Source: Allolobophora icterica
Lineage: Eukaryota > Annelida > Clitellata > Crassiclitellata > Lumbricidae
Reading direction: 5' to 3'
Length of the DNA stretch: 64,000 bases
NCBI GenBank assembly: GCA_963556255.1
Contig: OY744609.1
Span: 8,150,517-8,214,516 of the forward strand
The notes below the pieces were generated by a model. The model was not told where the DNA came from. It searched no databases and saw only the letters and a list, made by a program, of their open reading frames with translations. Shown piece by piece: positions 11,510 to 22,730 of this stretch. The number at the start of each line of letters is the position of its first letter. Position 1 is the first letter of the stretch. The translations under genes were made by a program, and so were the position numbers.

Positions 11510-11886
11510 GTAATCTCGAGATTTCAACAACCCCAGAGAATGCTAAGTCACGAGAACCAGCTTGCTTACGAACGCTTAGTCAGAAGAATGTCGATATATA
11601 TAGGATGAGGCAGACAGACAGTCAGACGGCTAGGATGAATGACGTTTAGAACTGGAGCAATAAAGAGAGAGGTATGGGAAAGAGGAATTGGACAGGATTT
11701 GTGGAAAAAAAGTGTTTTCAGTTTTCTGTGAAAGACCCGTGAATAGATTGGAACACTGCAGTTTAGATGAATTCGTAAGATACATCAGAGCTAAGCAGAC
11801 ATAACTGAATGTTATGGATGAGAATCATAAGACGACGGTAGGGCGGAGAAGTGTTAGGGCGGAATAGGAGCGGGTTGAGTAACTAA

Positions 11887-12125
11887 TTGACGAAGATAGG
11901 AGAACTGGGAGGTTTGGCGTGTATTGTAAGTAATTGTTTTGCTGTGGTCGGCCCATCCTCCTGGAATAAGCTGCCTAGCAACCTGCGACATGAACTCCTC
12001 AGCCTCTCTTTGCCTCTTTTGCGCAAACGCTTGAAGACCATTTTGTTCGATCGTCGTCTCATTGTGCTAGGTCGAGAGCGCCTCTGATGAGTCTCTCTTG
12101 AAGTGGCGCTATATAAATTTGCAAT
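11887..12125 (+). mobile_element. LINE 3' fragment (family A relative)
   Basis: The plus strand encodes FAVVGPSSWNKLPSNLRH and LKTILFDRR, the typical last block of these reverse transcriptases, then a stop and the tail GAGCGCCTCTGATGAG...GGCGCTATATAAAT. Related, more degraded copies lie on the minus strand at 18395-18560 and 19020-19200. Confidence 0.85.
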
Positions 12126-12519
12126 TTCCATTAACATTACCAATTGATACGACTTGTATTGTATCCGTTCCAGTATTTTCAGCCAGTGCAGTTGTTTGAG
12201 AACATGAGTCACGTGACATTGTTTAGGGTTTTACAACACGAGTGGAATCGTTGGGAATATTTTGCCGTTTTTTTGGGTTGTTTTCTATACTGAAGAATGT
12301 GAATTGCAGTAGCCCAGCATTTCCTATGTTTGCATTTAGTCTAACATTTACTATGTTTGCACTTATATTGATTGCCTTGGACCAATAAAACTTGTTGTTA
12401 TGGTTATGGTTATGACCGTGGTTATGGCTATGGTTATGACTGTGTTAGTGATTGGCCTATGGAGCAAGCGCCAACAATAAATGCACTTCAAATTGTACTA
12501 TAGATGATAGATATTAAAA

Positions 12520-13150
12520 GGTAGAAGGAAGGAAGGACTTGAGAGATGGGGAAAGGAGTCGTGCAGGTAAGTATTAGACGGACGGATGGACGGACGGACG
12601 GACCAACAGACGAACACACCGACCTCATCGAAGTAAGTACGGGCGGACGGAATGATGAAACGAAGGAAGGAAGAAAGGAGGGAAGGAAGAAAGCATGGAA
12701 GGATGGAAGGATGGAAGGAAGGAAGGAAGGAAGGAAGGAAGGAAGGAAGGAAGGAAGGAAGGAAGGAAGGAAGGAAGGAAGGAAGGAAGGAAGGGAGGAA
12801 GGATGGAAGGAAGGAAGGAAGGAAGGAAGGAAGGAAGGAAGGATGGAAGGGAGGAAGGGAGGAAGGAAGGGAGGAAGGAAGGAAGAAAGGAAGGAAGAAA
12901 GGAAGGAAGGAAGGAGGGAGGAAGGAAGGAAGGAAGGAAGGAAGGAAGGAAGGAAGGAAGGAAGGAAGGAAGGAAGGAAGGAAGGATGGAAGGAAGGAAG
13001 GATGGAAGGATGGAAGGAAGGAAGGAAGGAAGGAAGGAAGGAAGGAAGGAAGGAAGGAAGGAAGGAAGGAAGGAAGGAAGGAAGGAAGGAAGGAAGGAAG
13101 GAAGAAACGAAGAAGGGAGGGACGGAGGACGGACGGAGGAGGGAGGGATA
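12520..13150. repeat. (GGAA)n microsatellite, about 0.5 kb
   Basis: Purine-only on the plus strand from about 12655 to 13110, preceded and followed by GGAC units. The open frames (KEGR or PSFL repeats) are artefacts. Confidence 0.98.
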
Positions 13151-13234
13151 ATGATAAATTATAAATATTATAGTCTGAAACTCTCGATGGCAAATGTGGC
13201 TCCGACTAGCGAAGCAAAACAAAAGAAAAATTGA

Positions 13235-13378
13235 GATGACTTCGATTGGTCTCTTCCTAGAGACTCGTCCGCAGCTTTCTTCTCTGCTCTAGAGACTGCT
13301 GTCTTTCGCCGGGGTTGGGCTAGGAGCGCCTTTGATTAGTTTCCTTGAATGGGCGCTATATAAATGCTGTTGATTGAT
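13235..13378 (+). mobile_element. LINE family A 3' tip
   Basis: It decodes to a final FRRGWARSAF-like segment and then GGGCGCTATATAAATGC with a TTGATTGATT tail. Confidence 0.75.
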
Positions 13379-13535
13379 TTATTGGTTTAGATTAGAATAA
13401 CCAGCTGCACCCAAATGTATATAAATAAATATATAAACATAAATATATTATAATATTATATATCCTACATCGCCTTTTAAGGACGTTCTCTAAATAGCCA
13501 TATACATAGGCCTACATGCAGACATACATACTTAC

Positions 13536-13571
<36 letters not shown>

Positions 13572-13955
13572 AAAATGTGCATAGGCATTTTATCTTCACG
13601 GCCTTTACAGCCTGCAGGCCTGTCACGAACTCTCCATAGTTGAGTGGTTAAACATTTTGAAGCTTGTACTTAGTGGCGTCGAGTGAATTATCTTCTTCTT
13701 TTCTCGGAGACATAAATGAAAAAGTTAAAACTCTGGAACATAAATATTAGGGACGGCAAAGAAACTTGGCCCAGGTCGGCATATCGTTATCATAGTCAGC
13801 TCCGGCGCTCCTGGCCGTTATAGACTTATTGATATCGTCGTTTTCTTACTAAGTTACTATTATTAATACCACTCTGGGACTCTTACTACAAATACTACTG
13901 CAACTACTAGTATACTATCACTAATACAAGTACCACTGCCATTACTACTGGTTAC
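13379..13955. other. Unassigned AT-rich stretch with a (TA)n run
   Basis: TA array at 13540-13569; the rest shows no gene or transposon ends that I can support. Confidence 0.4.
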
Positions 13956-13959
13956 GAGG

Positions 13960-14395
13960 TCCCATTGTTAAACGGCTTTTGTGATTGACACAATGAAGCA
14001 GGAATCCATTGTTCCCAACAATATCTGTCACCTGGGATAACAATGGCTCGCATCGTCATGGCAACCTGTCAACAATACCTCAGCGGGCGCATCCGGAGCG
14101 CGCGAGGGCCGATCAAGGTGTCGTTGTGACGTAACGATTTGTAATTCTGGGCTCCATAATTATTATTATTGCCAAGTCGGTTTTTCATAGTATACAGCGC
14201 GCAATGCAATCACCTGTTTCTCTAGCGGAAGCTTGGCTCACACACGAAACAAGTATTGTTCTACTGGCTGTTTAGCTATCGGCTTTTGCAGCGGTTGCCT
14301 ATTCTGCAGTCTGTATGTAGGTCTGAGCTGTTGATTACCTGTGCGGTCTTTGGAAAAGGCTGTTCGGAATATAGTGGAAATAATCGGAGAATCAG
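13960..14395. repeat. Right copy of second duplicated block
   Basis: Counterpart of 9125-9500. The remaining part of the block resumes after the ACAT array at about 15060-15165. Confidence 0.7.
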
Positions 14396-14614
14396 ATGAG
14401 GTTTTCATATAGATTTAATTAGGATTTCTACAATTGCCATATTTGGAAAAGGATCTTTAGATTTGCCGCGAAAAACCAGAGGAACGGCAGCGCAATTACA
14501 GATCTGAGTAGACTTCTTTGTACGCAGACTTTCGACAGGGTTATTGGGATTATATGTGAAAGGCGGGCAATTTAAGCCTCTGTGAGGTTGTTAATAAGCG
14601 CTATATAAGTGTTC

Positions 14615-15061
14615 CGATACATACATACATATACATACACAAAAACATACATACATAAATGCATGCATTCATACATGCATAAATACATATATACACATAC
14701 CCACATGCATACAAACGTATGTATACATTTACATACATAAACACACAAACAAGCATACATACGTGTATTCATGCATACATACATACACACATGCATACAC
14801 ACATACATGCACACATGCATGCATACTTAGATACACACATACATTACATACGCACATGCAACCATACATATATGCATAAATACATGTACACATGCATGCA
14901 TACATACATAAATACACATATTATATACAATGTTATACATACATACATACATACATACATACATACATACATACATACATACATACATACATACATACAT
15001 ACATACATACATACATACATACATACATACATACATACATACATACATACATACATACATA
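14615..15061. repeat. (ACAT)n microsatellite
   Basis: Imperfect to about 14935, then about 125 bases of pure ACAT. It splits the duplicated block, so it expanded or arose after the duplication. Confidence 0.97.
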
Positions 15062-15303
15062 CACTTGTAGGTATATTATTTGTGTGTTCGTTACAAGTTA
15101 CTCGACATCCTGTACTTACGTGAAGACGTACAGTCCGAGACAGAGCTGGTAGGGTTATAATGGAAGGCTCAGGATTCGTCACCCTTAACTTACCAACCCA
15201 TCGTAACCCAATTTCTTATACTTGTGGCAATGGTGGCTATAGCTGAAGGCCCGACCAATGTGGTTTTCCCATGAATAATTAATTTCTTTCTATCAACTGA
15301 TAG

Positions 15304-15429
15304 GTGGACGCGACCAGAATTCCTGCCTGGAGATCAAATCCATCCATTCCAACCTCGGACGCAGACCAGATCGCGAACAGGAAGGACACAGCACAGCTCA
15401 AGGACAAAGTTGTTTCTCACCAACGCAAG
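15304..15429 (+). CDS. Second coding exon of the right paralogue
   Basis: The exon follows an AG acceptor (CAACTGATAG|GTGGAC) and ends CGCAAG|GTATAG, 126 bases or 42 codons, open in phase 0, which matches the phase 0 donor at 11292. It encodes VDATRIPAWRSNP, then IPTSDADQIANRK and a K-rich end. If the last donor is not used, the frame stops one codon later (GTA TAG), so this may also be the terminal exon. No cognate was seen for the left copy between 9600 and 10600. Support comes from splice signals, phase and codon-like composition only. Confidence 0.5.
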
Positions 15430-15509
15430 GTATAGCCAAAGGAAAAGCAAGGTCATGTATGGTAGGGCAAGGCTGGTAAAGTAACTGAGGTTATATATAG
15501 AATATATAA

Positions 15510-15665
15510 CTGCACTGTTAGAAATCTCACCGTTTTTTTACGGTTAAAAACTGGCAGCTGTGTACACAGGAAATAACCGTAAAAAAACGGCGGACCGTAA
15601 TTTACCCTAGACCGTAATATTTACATTCATAGGACCGTAAAAGCTTACTGTTATAAACCGTATTT
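15510..15665. mobile_element. Possible end of a DNA transposon with ACCGTAAAA motifs
   Basis: Contains an inverted pair, CCGTTTTTTTACGG and CCGTAAAAAAACGG, and several ACCGTAA words, leading straight into the 53-bp minisatellite. Similar TTACGGT words occur at 33285-33400. I could not define the second end. Confidence 0.4.
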
Positions 15666-15667
15666 TG

Positions 15668-16205
15668 AATGTTGGCTAACTGTAATGTCTACGGTCATGA
15701 CTCGTATTTTTAATGTTTTGTAATGTATTTCACTGTAATTTCTACGGTCATATCTCGTATTTTTAATGTTTTGTAATGTATTTCACTGTAATTTCTACGG
15801 TCATATCTCGTACTTTTAATGTTTTGTAATGTATTTCACTGTAATTTCTACGGTCATATCTCGTATTTTTAATGTTTTGTAATGTATTTCACTGTAATTT
15901 CAACGGTCATATCTCGTATTTTTAATGTTTTGTAATGTATTTCACTGTAATTTCTACGGTCATATCTCGTATTTTTAATGTTTTGTAATGTATTTCACTG
16001 TAATTTCAACGGTCATATCTCGTATTTTTAATGTTTTGTAATGTATTTCACTGTAATTTCTACGGTCATATCTCGTATTTTTAATGTTTTGTAATGTATT
16101 TCACTGTAATTTCTACGGTCATATCTCGTATTTTTAATGTTTTGGAATGTATTTCAGCGTAATTTCTACGGCCATGGCTAGAAGTTTAAATGTTTTGGAA
16201 TGTAT
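15668..16205. repeat. 53-bp minisatellite, about ten units
   Basis: The unit contains TTTCACTGTAATTTC, ACGGTCATATCTCG and TTTTTAATGTTTTG, repeated head to tail every 53 bases. Central units are nearly identical. Outer units diverge, as expected when unequal exchange homogenises the middle. Confidence 0.92.
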
Positions 16206-16209
16206 TTCA

Positions 16210-16325
16210 CCATGAAGGACCTGTTCAAAGTCCCTAAAGCAACCGCCTCAGTGGAAGCTCGAACCCGCAACATTGCGTTACAGGCCCAGTGCTCTAACCA
16301 TCTGCAAACTATTCCTCCATTATTC
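16210..16325 (-). mobile_element. tRNA-like SINE head
   Basis: The minus strand has AGATGGTTAGAGCAC (A-box-like) and GCGGGTTCGAGCTT (B-box-like) at tRNA spacing. Confidence 0.55.
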
Positions 16326-16399
16326 TCAAATTTGAAGGACATTGACTAAATCAACCAAATAATTATTGAAAGCAATATTCTTTTATATTTTGCCTAAAA

Positions 16400-18110
16400 C
16401 AAGCTCTTAAAACCTAAAATTGACTCACTATGCAGCTTAAAAGAAAACTTTTAATTTACAAAGACAAGCGTTTTTACAGTAAACAAGTACTTTAAAATCC
16501 GACCATAAACTGTATACATACTTCCAAACAATATCCAAGCACAACACACAAAATTATAAACTCTCAAGTCATTATACTGTTTAAACGAAAACTGTAATAT
16601 GCACAACTTTAAAAGTAAACAAGATACTTTCAAACCATAATCATATGTAAATAAACTACACTAAGAACCTTAAAAATCTCTAATACGGAACCTTTCAAAA
16701 CACCATCTATTGTAAAAAATCCAGGTAGAATCTTAAAAACCTGAATTACTAAATTCAAACTTAATAAAATAATAACTATAATTTTACTAATTATAGTAGT
16801 AGTATTAGTAGTAGAAACTATATCAGTGCATCGATATCATAACCAAACACTTTTATCCCATTTGAATTCAATGCACCGTTGTTCCAGTGGACAATGATAA
16901 ATTCTAGCCATCGCAATGATCGCACACATTAATTTGTATTCTCTGCATAATTTTCTAATTCCTGAGAGATCATAGGTACCTCTAGCAGAAATTAACAAGG
17001 AAAATAATAATAAGTCATAAAAAGGCTTAAAATTAAAATTATAATTTATAGAACACAAACACCTTTCAATGTAAATAACACACACCCAGAAAAAATCCAA
17101 ACCTGTCACATATACATTGCAACATACATTTACAAATATATATTAATGCAACCTTCTAAAGTCTGCATTGCTCTGTAATATTGAAAATAACCGAAACGCT
17201 GCATGCACTGTTGCAATACTGTTAAATGCATAATCTGTTTAACATCCAAATCATCTGCACTTGACATTTGATGAGGTTAACTCTTGAAAAACTGACTCAC
17301 TATCCAGTTTAAAAAATTTACAAAACAGCATTTTTAAAGTAAACTCTCACTTTAAAATCCTATAATATGTTAATAATAATTATACAAATTATGCCACGAC
17401 AGAAGGGAAAATTCTGTCTAGGAAGATACCTTGACTGTCTGTATATCATACATGTTAATATGCGGAATATATGAATAGCTTAATTTTTCAGTTCGATATA
17501 TTGTAATTCAAGATTAGTAGTTATTATTATGCAAATGTAATAAAAAAATCAAGGCTTAAAAAAGCTTCTATTTAAAAACAAACAGCATTTTTAAAGCAAA
17601 CAATCACTTTAAATCCTACTATAAACTGCACAAACACCTGCAAACAATCCCAATAAAAAAACTAAAAACTCTCAAGTTATTATAAAGTTTAAAAGAGAAA
17701 AATAATAAACGCAACTTATCTTCTGTAAATATACTACACAAAGCACCTTAAAAATCTCAATTATTGAATGCAAATTTAATAATATAATCACAATAATAAT
17801 AATGACGATAGAAACTATTTCAGCACATTGACATCATAACCCAACACTTTAACACCATTCCCTTCCAAGGCACCTGATCTTGACGAATTCTAGCCGGCAC
17901 AGAATTTTTTAGTATACCTGACAGTTAATTAGTACCTCGAGGCAAAAAATAATAATAGTCATTACGCTATTTAAAATTAAAATTCTAATTCACAAGCAGG
18001 AACATCTTTAAACGTAAATAACACACTTTGCAAAATCCAAATCTGTTACGCATACATATAAAAAATATAATAATGCAACCATTCAAAATCTGCAATATTT
18101 TGAAATATCG
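16400..18110. repeat. Diverged AT-rich tandem duplication, units about 0.8 kb
   Basis: About 16400-17190 aligns in the same orientation with 17285-17360 plus 17560-18105. Anchors are GACTCACTATSCAG, AACTCTCAAGT, TAAATAACACAC and TAATGCAACC. About 200 bases at 17360-17560 have no match in the first unit. No coding frame is supported on either strand. Confidence 0.7.
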
Positions 18111-18394
18111 TCGACTTTTGGGTTTAAAGTTCCTTCTTTTTCTTTCAACTTGATGTAACCTTATTGCTTTGATCAGTTTTTATTCGAAATAAGCATCTGA
18201 AAGTAACAAAATAAATATATTCACGTAAAAGAAAATTCAGCAGTTAGCAAGGAAGGTTTAATCCACTAAAAGTGCAACAGTCGATGGGTTTATGTTAGTA
18301 ATTAGAACACGACCAGTCAAAAACAGAAAACAGAAAGTTCTGTACACTGACATGAATGCCTGTTAAGCTTCTGTATTATGACACGAATAGTAAC

Positions 18395-19507
18395 TGCAAT
18401 TGGAAATCTATATAGCACCAGTCAACAGTCAACCCCGACATAAAACAAAGACATCACGATTGAAGAAAATGGTCCTCAAGCGCTTGTGGAAAAGAGATGA
18501 AGAGAAGCCGAGTAGTTCATGTCACAGGTTGTTGGGTAGCTTATTTCACGAAAATAAGACAACCACAGAGAAATTTCTATACTGGTGAAATCTGGGCTTA
18601 TGAAATAACCAAACTGCCTTGCGTAACAGAGCGGAGAAATCTTTGATCAAATGTGGAAGATCTTGAGACACAGAGCTCTTTGAAATAAACTGGAGCACTG
18701 CCTGCTTGCCAATTACCCACAAGCAATAAAATCTTAAACTCATGCCCTTTTATATAGGTGATGAGTGGAGATCTTCCCACATGCACTCTATATGATAATT
18801 CTAGGTACGCCACCGATCAGTTGAGCCACAACATCAAAACTATTGGAGCCGATTTATGCAGGAATGAATTAGCTCAGCATAAATGGCATTGCCACAGTCA
18901 ATTCTTGAGCACATGAATGCATGCATCAGGGGCCGTTGGGGTTTCAGTTGTAAGCGAACGCCATAGACTGTGAATCTGATGCATATGGTAAAAGCATGCT
19001 TGACATAATTTAATGTCATCACAGACTTATATAGCGTCTCTTCAACAGACACTCATCAGAGGCACTCTCGACCTAAAGATGGAAAACCAGGATTGAACAA
19101 AATGGTTTCAAGCGCTTAAGGAATAGAGATAAAGAAAAACCAAGAAGCTCATGTCGTAAGATTCTAGATAACCTACTTGTAAATTCTTCACAAGCTCTGA
19201 GAAAGTCAATGCCTGGTCCGAGGTCAACTCAGTTAGCACACAGTGGTTAGCAGAGAGTCACAAGCGAAGCAATGCAATAGATTAGGCAAGAAGTTTCGCA
19301 ATATGTCCATGAATTGAGTTTTCTCAGAGTTCAGCCAGAGATTGTTGGACAACATCCAGGGATTCCAGGCACCTCATATGTCTGAATCATTTTATTCATC
19401 ATGGAGATAGTCTCTGCATGTGGGCCATGGGCATAATGTGTTGATGTCATCTGCATACTAATGTACTGCACAAAAGAAAGAATTAGGGTCAAATCAGCAG
19501 TGTAGAG
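18395..19507 (-). mobile_element. LINE A-like copies, degraded, interrupted at 19508
   Basis: Minus-strand pieces include HAFMCSRIDCGNAIYAEL (thumb region) near 18900-18960 and LYTADL near 19500. The 3' ends near 18400 and 19020 resemble the fragment at 11887-12125. The copy is split by the DNA transposon at 19508-22304 and resumes at 22313. Confidence 0.7.
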
Positions 19508-22304
19508 TAGGGTGTCCCAACAAATATTATTTGAAAATCTTAGGTCTCGCAAATCAAAAAGTTTCTTTGTGAGATGATGTTTTTGTAAAATTTTCAATAT
19601 TTTAGATAATGTTTAGGGGTCCCCAATGGGTCCTGTTTTCATATAAAACGCTTATCATGCACACATGTTTCAATCTAGGATATAGCCAGGCTATATCATT
19701 CACACCGTATATATTTTATCACGTTTGTACAAAATATGATATGTACTATTATGTAGTCACTCAAAAATCTAATACTCTATTGTACTCAGATGGGTGTTAG
19801 CAGTAAAGTGATGTAGAAAATTGACAAAAAATGGCATCCACTGACTTCCACATATTATTAGAGTTTGGAATAATTTTTTGCTATTATTATCTATGCCTAC
19901 TATAATAATTAGTACAGTAAATCAAAACACAGTTTGCTTTGAGATGGTACAAAATACAAGATGCAAGATATTCACACATTTAGTCCAATCAGTAAGTAGC
20001 AATCAACGCCAGTATTGTTCAAGGTTCGGGATTGGGACCGCCTACATTTAACGTTAATGGTTCTGATCTTCACCCTCTCCATCGTGAAAACATCATAGTT
20101 AAATATGCCGACGACACATATTTGTTGGTCGGATCATCGAGAATAAAAACTGTTAGTGACGAACTCGGAGCCATTGAGAGGTGGGCGGAAGCTAACCACC
20201 TTCGCCTGAATCGTTGCAAGTCTCAAGATATGGTGATATCGTCGAGGCGTAGTCATGGGCAACCACCTTTAACTGATGGATTCAAGAGAGTCAAATCTAT
20301 GATAATCCTAGGGGTTACTATAAGAGACGACCTGGCGGCTGAAGATCATGTTAGGGATGTCTTGGCCTCTTGCAGGGGATCCTTACAGGCTCTTCGTATC
20401 CTGAAATCGTACGGCCTCCCGTCTGGATCCCTGCACCTGGTCGCCTCTGCCACCACCGTCTCTAGGATGCTGTATGCGGCCCCTGCCTGGTGGGAACAGA
20501 CCTGGGAGTCGGATCGCAGCAGCCTGGAGCGGTTTCTCCAAAGAGCGAAAAGAGCCGGCTACCTGAGTGACTCTGTACCTGGCGTGGAGCAACTGGTCCT
20601 TCGAGCCGACTGTGCCTTGCTCTCATCCGTGCTGCATAATCCTTTCCATGTGCTCCGTGTTCTGTTCCCGCCTAAAATCAGTAGACAGTAGAATTTCCGT
20701 CCTCGACCGCATGACTTTACCCTTCCCCCTAAGGATGATTCCAATTTTTTCCCAAGAGTTCTCTATGCCACATTAAAATAACTCTTTCTTTAATTTAATT
20801 TATCCAAAATTTTTAACATTTTCAATACTTGTTAAGTTTCCAGCCTCTCCTAAATCCTCCAACATAACATTACTATTACTTAGCATCACTAATGTATTTG
20901 TAACATATTGCGGTTTGTCAATGTGAGTCGATAATAAACGAATAATAATAATAATAGTTAAGTTCACTACATCTGATGAAGTGACTCACGGTTTCAATTT
21001 GGGAAAAGTCCTTTCTATGTTTTTCAACAACTTGCAGTAGGAAATCCTTCTGATCTTCATTTGTTGTTTCATTAAATGTCTGTATCAAAGCCACACCAGC
21101 TCTGCACAGTCATTGTTGCATGTCAAGTTGTTCACAATTATAACAGCTTCATTGAACGATTTCAAGAATGGCCAACTCTTGACATAACTGTCATCAATGC
21201 CAGTATACTGCAAGAAACTTTGACAAATAGGTATTTCTGCTAAAGAGTTTGGAAGAGATTTGACTAAGTGTGATCCCCGTTCGGAGGTCATGTGGATTAC
21301 TGGGTTTGCTTTCTCGTCTGGTGTTAAAAGATTTGAGAACAGTGCAAGAGTTGCAACTTTAGACTCAAGTACCACGAATGGCATTGCATTGCTTAAAGTT
21401 TATTATTGCTGAGACCAGGATTGTTGTATGCTTGTAATCTCGTAATTAACAGGATGTCATTAAATGAAGCATTAGCTGCAGATCAAGCAGTAAATCAGAA
21501 TTGAATGCACACTGATACAACAAAATGGTTGCAGCATTGTAATCCCTGTAATTCACGACCTGTTAAGCAGATTACAGTCTCGTTCCAATCACACAGGAAC
21601 TAAATTTTCATCCAACGTGCTCTATGAAGAGCACCAGACTTGCGAATACCAGTGGTGTTTGGACAGTTTGGTGCATCCAGCCTTACCATCAATGCGGCAA
21701 GGCTAAGGAATTCACAGTAATCGTTCCGAGGGTGACAATTTGTGAGCTGATCTGATAAGAACGTTTTAAAGTCCATGGCTACCAATATCTTTGGGATTTG
21801 ATGCCGTTGATTGCTTAGTTTGGACAACTTTTCACGAAACCTCTTGAAAAACAGAATATCTGGCCTGTAGATGGTCCAAGACATGTAGAAAAGGCATCAG
21901 AAAGCCTCACCTCAAAGATGTGATGCCTAGAAGCCAGCCAGATCCGATTGACCCAGTTCGTGATGCTTGTTGCATGTAAGAAATTCTCTATGCTGATAAA
22001 TGTGTATGAGAAATTTGGCTTTAACATGGCTATTGTCAAACAGTTTATCAAGCTTAATTGTATATTGGGCTCGATTTTTCTTGTCAGACTGGTTACCTCG
22101 CTTGCGATGCTTCATTAAGCACTGTATAAATCTGCAATGTACTTTTATGATATTTTACAGCCTTTTGGGGACTCCTAAATGTTCTCCAAAAAAATGAAAT
22201 TTTTTCTTTTAAATTAGCTTCCAACAATGAAACCTTTTAGCTGGTGAGATCTTGCATTTTTAATAATAAACTTTTTTGGGACACACCTTTTTTGGGGCAC
22301 CCTA
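19508..22304 (-). mobile_element. TIR DNA transposon with transposase-like remnants, hosting a LINE
   Basis: Ends are TAGGGTGTCCCAA and the inverted TAGGGTGCCCCAA. Flanks are TGTAGAG at 19501-19507 and 22306-22312, with one extra C at 22305, so an 8-bp duplication with one mismatch or a 7-bp one is possible. Minus-strand fragments at 21085-22115 look like one protein: YRPDILFFKRFREKL, DYCEFLSLAALMVRLDA and a SGALHRARWMK block. I recall similar (G)AxHxARWM blocks in uncharacterised transposon proteins but cannot place the superfamily. Without the nested LINE the element is about 1.8 kb. Frame breaks show it is inactive. Confidence 0.7.
20003..20955 (+). mobile_element. 5'-truncated LINE nested in the DNA transposon
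   Basis: The frame 20032-20691 encodes VKYADDTYLLVG (catalytic YADD), LRLNRCKSQDMV, GVTIRDDLAAEDHV and SRMLYAAPAWW, the second half of a non-LTR reverse transcriptase intact to its stop. A 3' UTR of about 240 bases ends in (AATA)n at 20928-20955. It differs from families A and B; the LYAAPAWW type points to another clade. The first frame residues before 20032 (IVQGSGLGPP) continue upstream, so the truncation point is near 20003. Confidence 0.88.
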
Positions 22305-22312
22305 CTGTAGAG

Positions 22313-22680
22313 GATATAGAGCAATGGTCTGAGTTGGAACCTTCGGAGAAAAGAAAGGTGACCAAAAATCAGTCGCAATTTTCAAATCTTCACAGTTTTT
22401 GAAAACATTGAATTAAAAAATATGTTCAATATGAAAATCCCTGCTCAGTCACTATTCTCTGGTGCAGGCTCCTCTACTTATCACTCCACCTTCCAAGTTT
22501 TCTCATCCTGAACTAAACCCATCATAACAGGTCCTCTGCCTCCTCCTCTCTAGTCTCTCTAGCAACCAGACTCGAACCTCCACACAACATGACGCAGCAC
22601 TCATGAATAAGCTGGTGCCCTGCACTCAGCTTTCGAGTAGCACTTTAGAAATTTGGAGTTTATATTAGTATGAAATACTT
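22313..22680 (-). mobile_element. LINE A remainder and a family C tail
   Basis: 22313-22440 resumes the interrupted LINE. 22560-22665 matches the short dispersed repeat C (CGCAGCACTCATGAATAAGC ... AGTAGCACTTTAGAAATTTGG). Confidence 0.6.
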
Positions 22681-22730
22681 TTTAATAGTAATAGTAAGCC
22701 ATTTATTGACACAACATCATCACCGTAATC

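Noticed and set aside
12488..13234. Frames of 170-244 codons rich in KEGR or PSFLPSF
   Set aside because: Pure GGAA microsatellite; open on both strands.
15668..16205. Regularly spaced repeat that might suggest a CRISPR array
   Set aside because: Units are head to tail with no unique spacers, and the DNA is eukaryotic.
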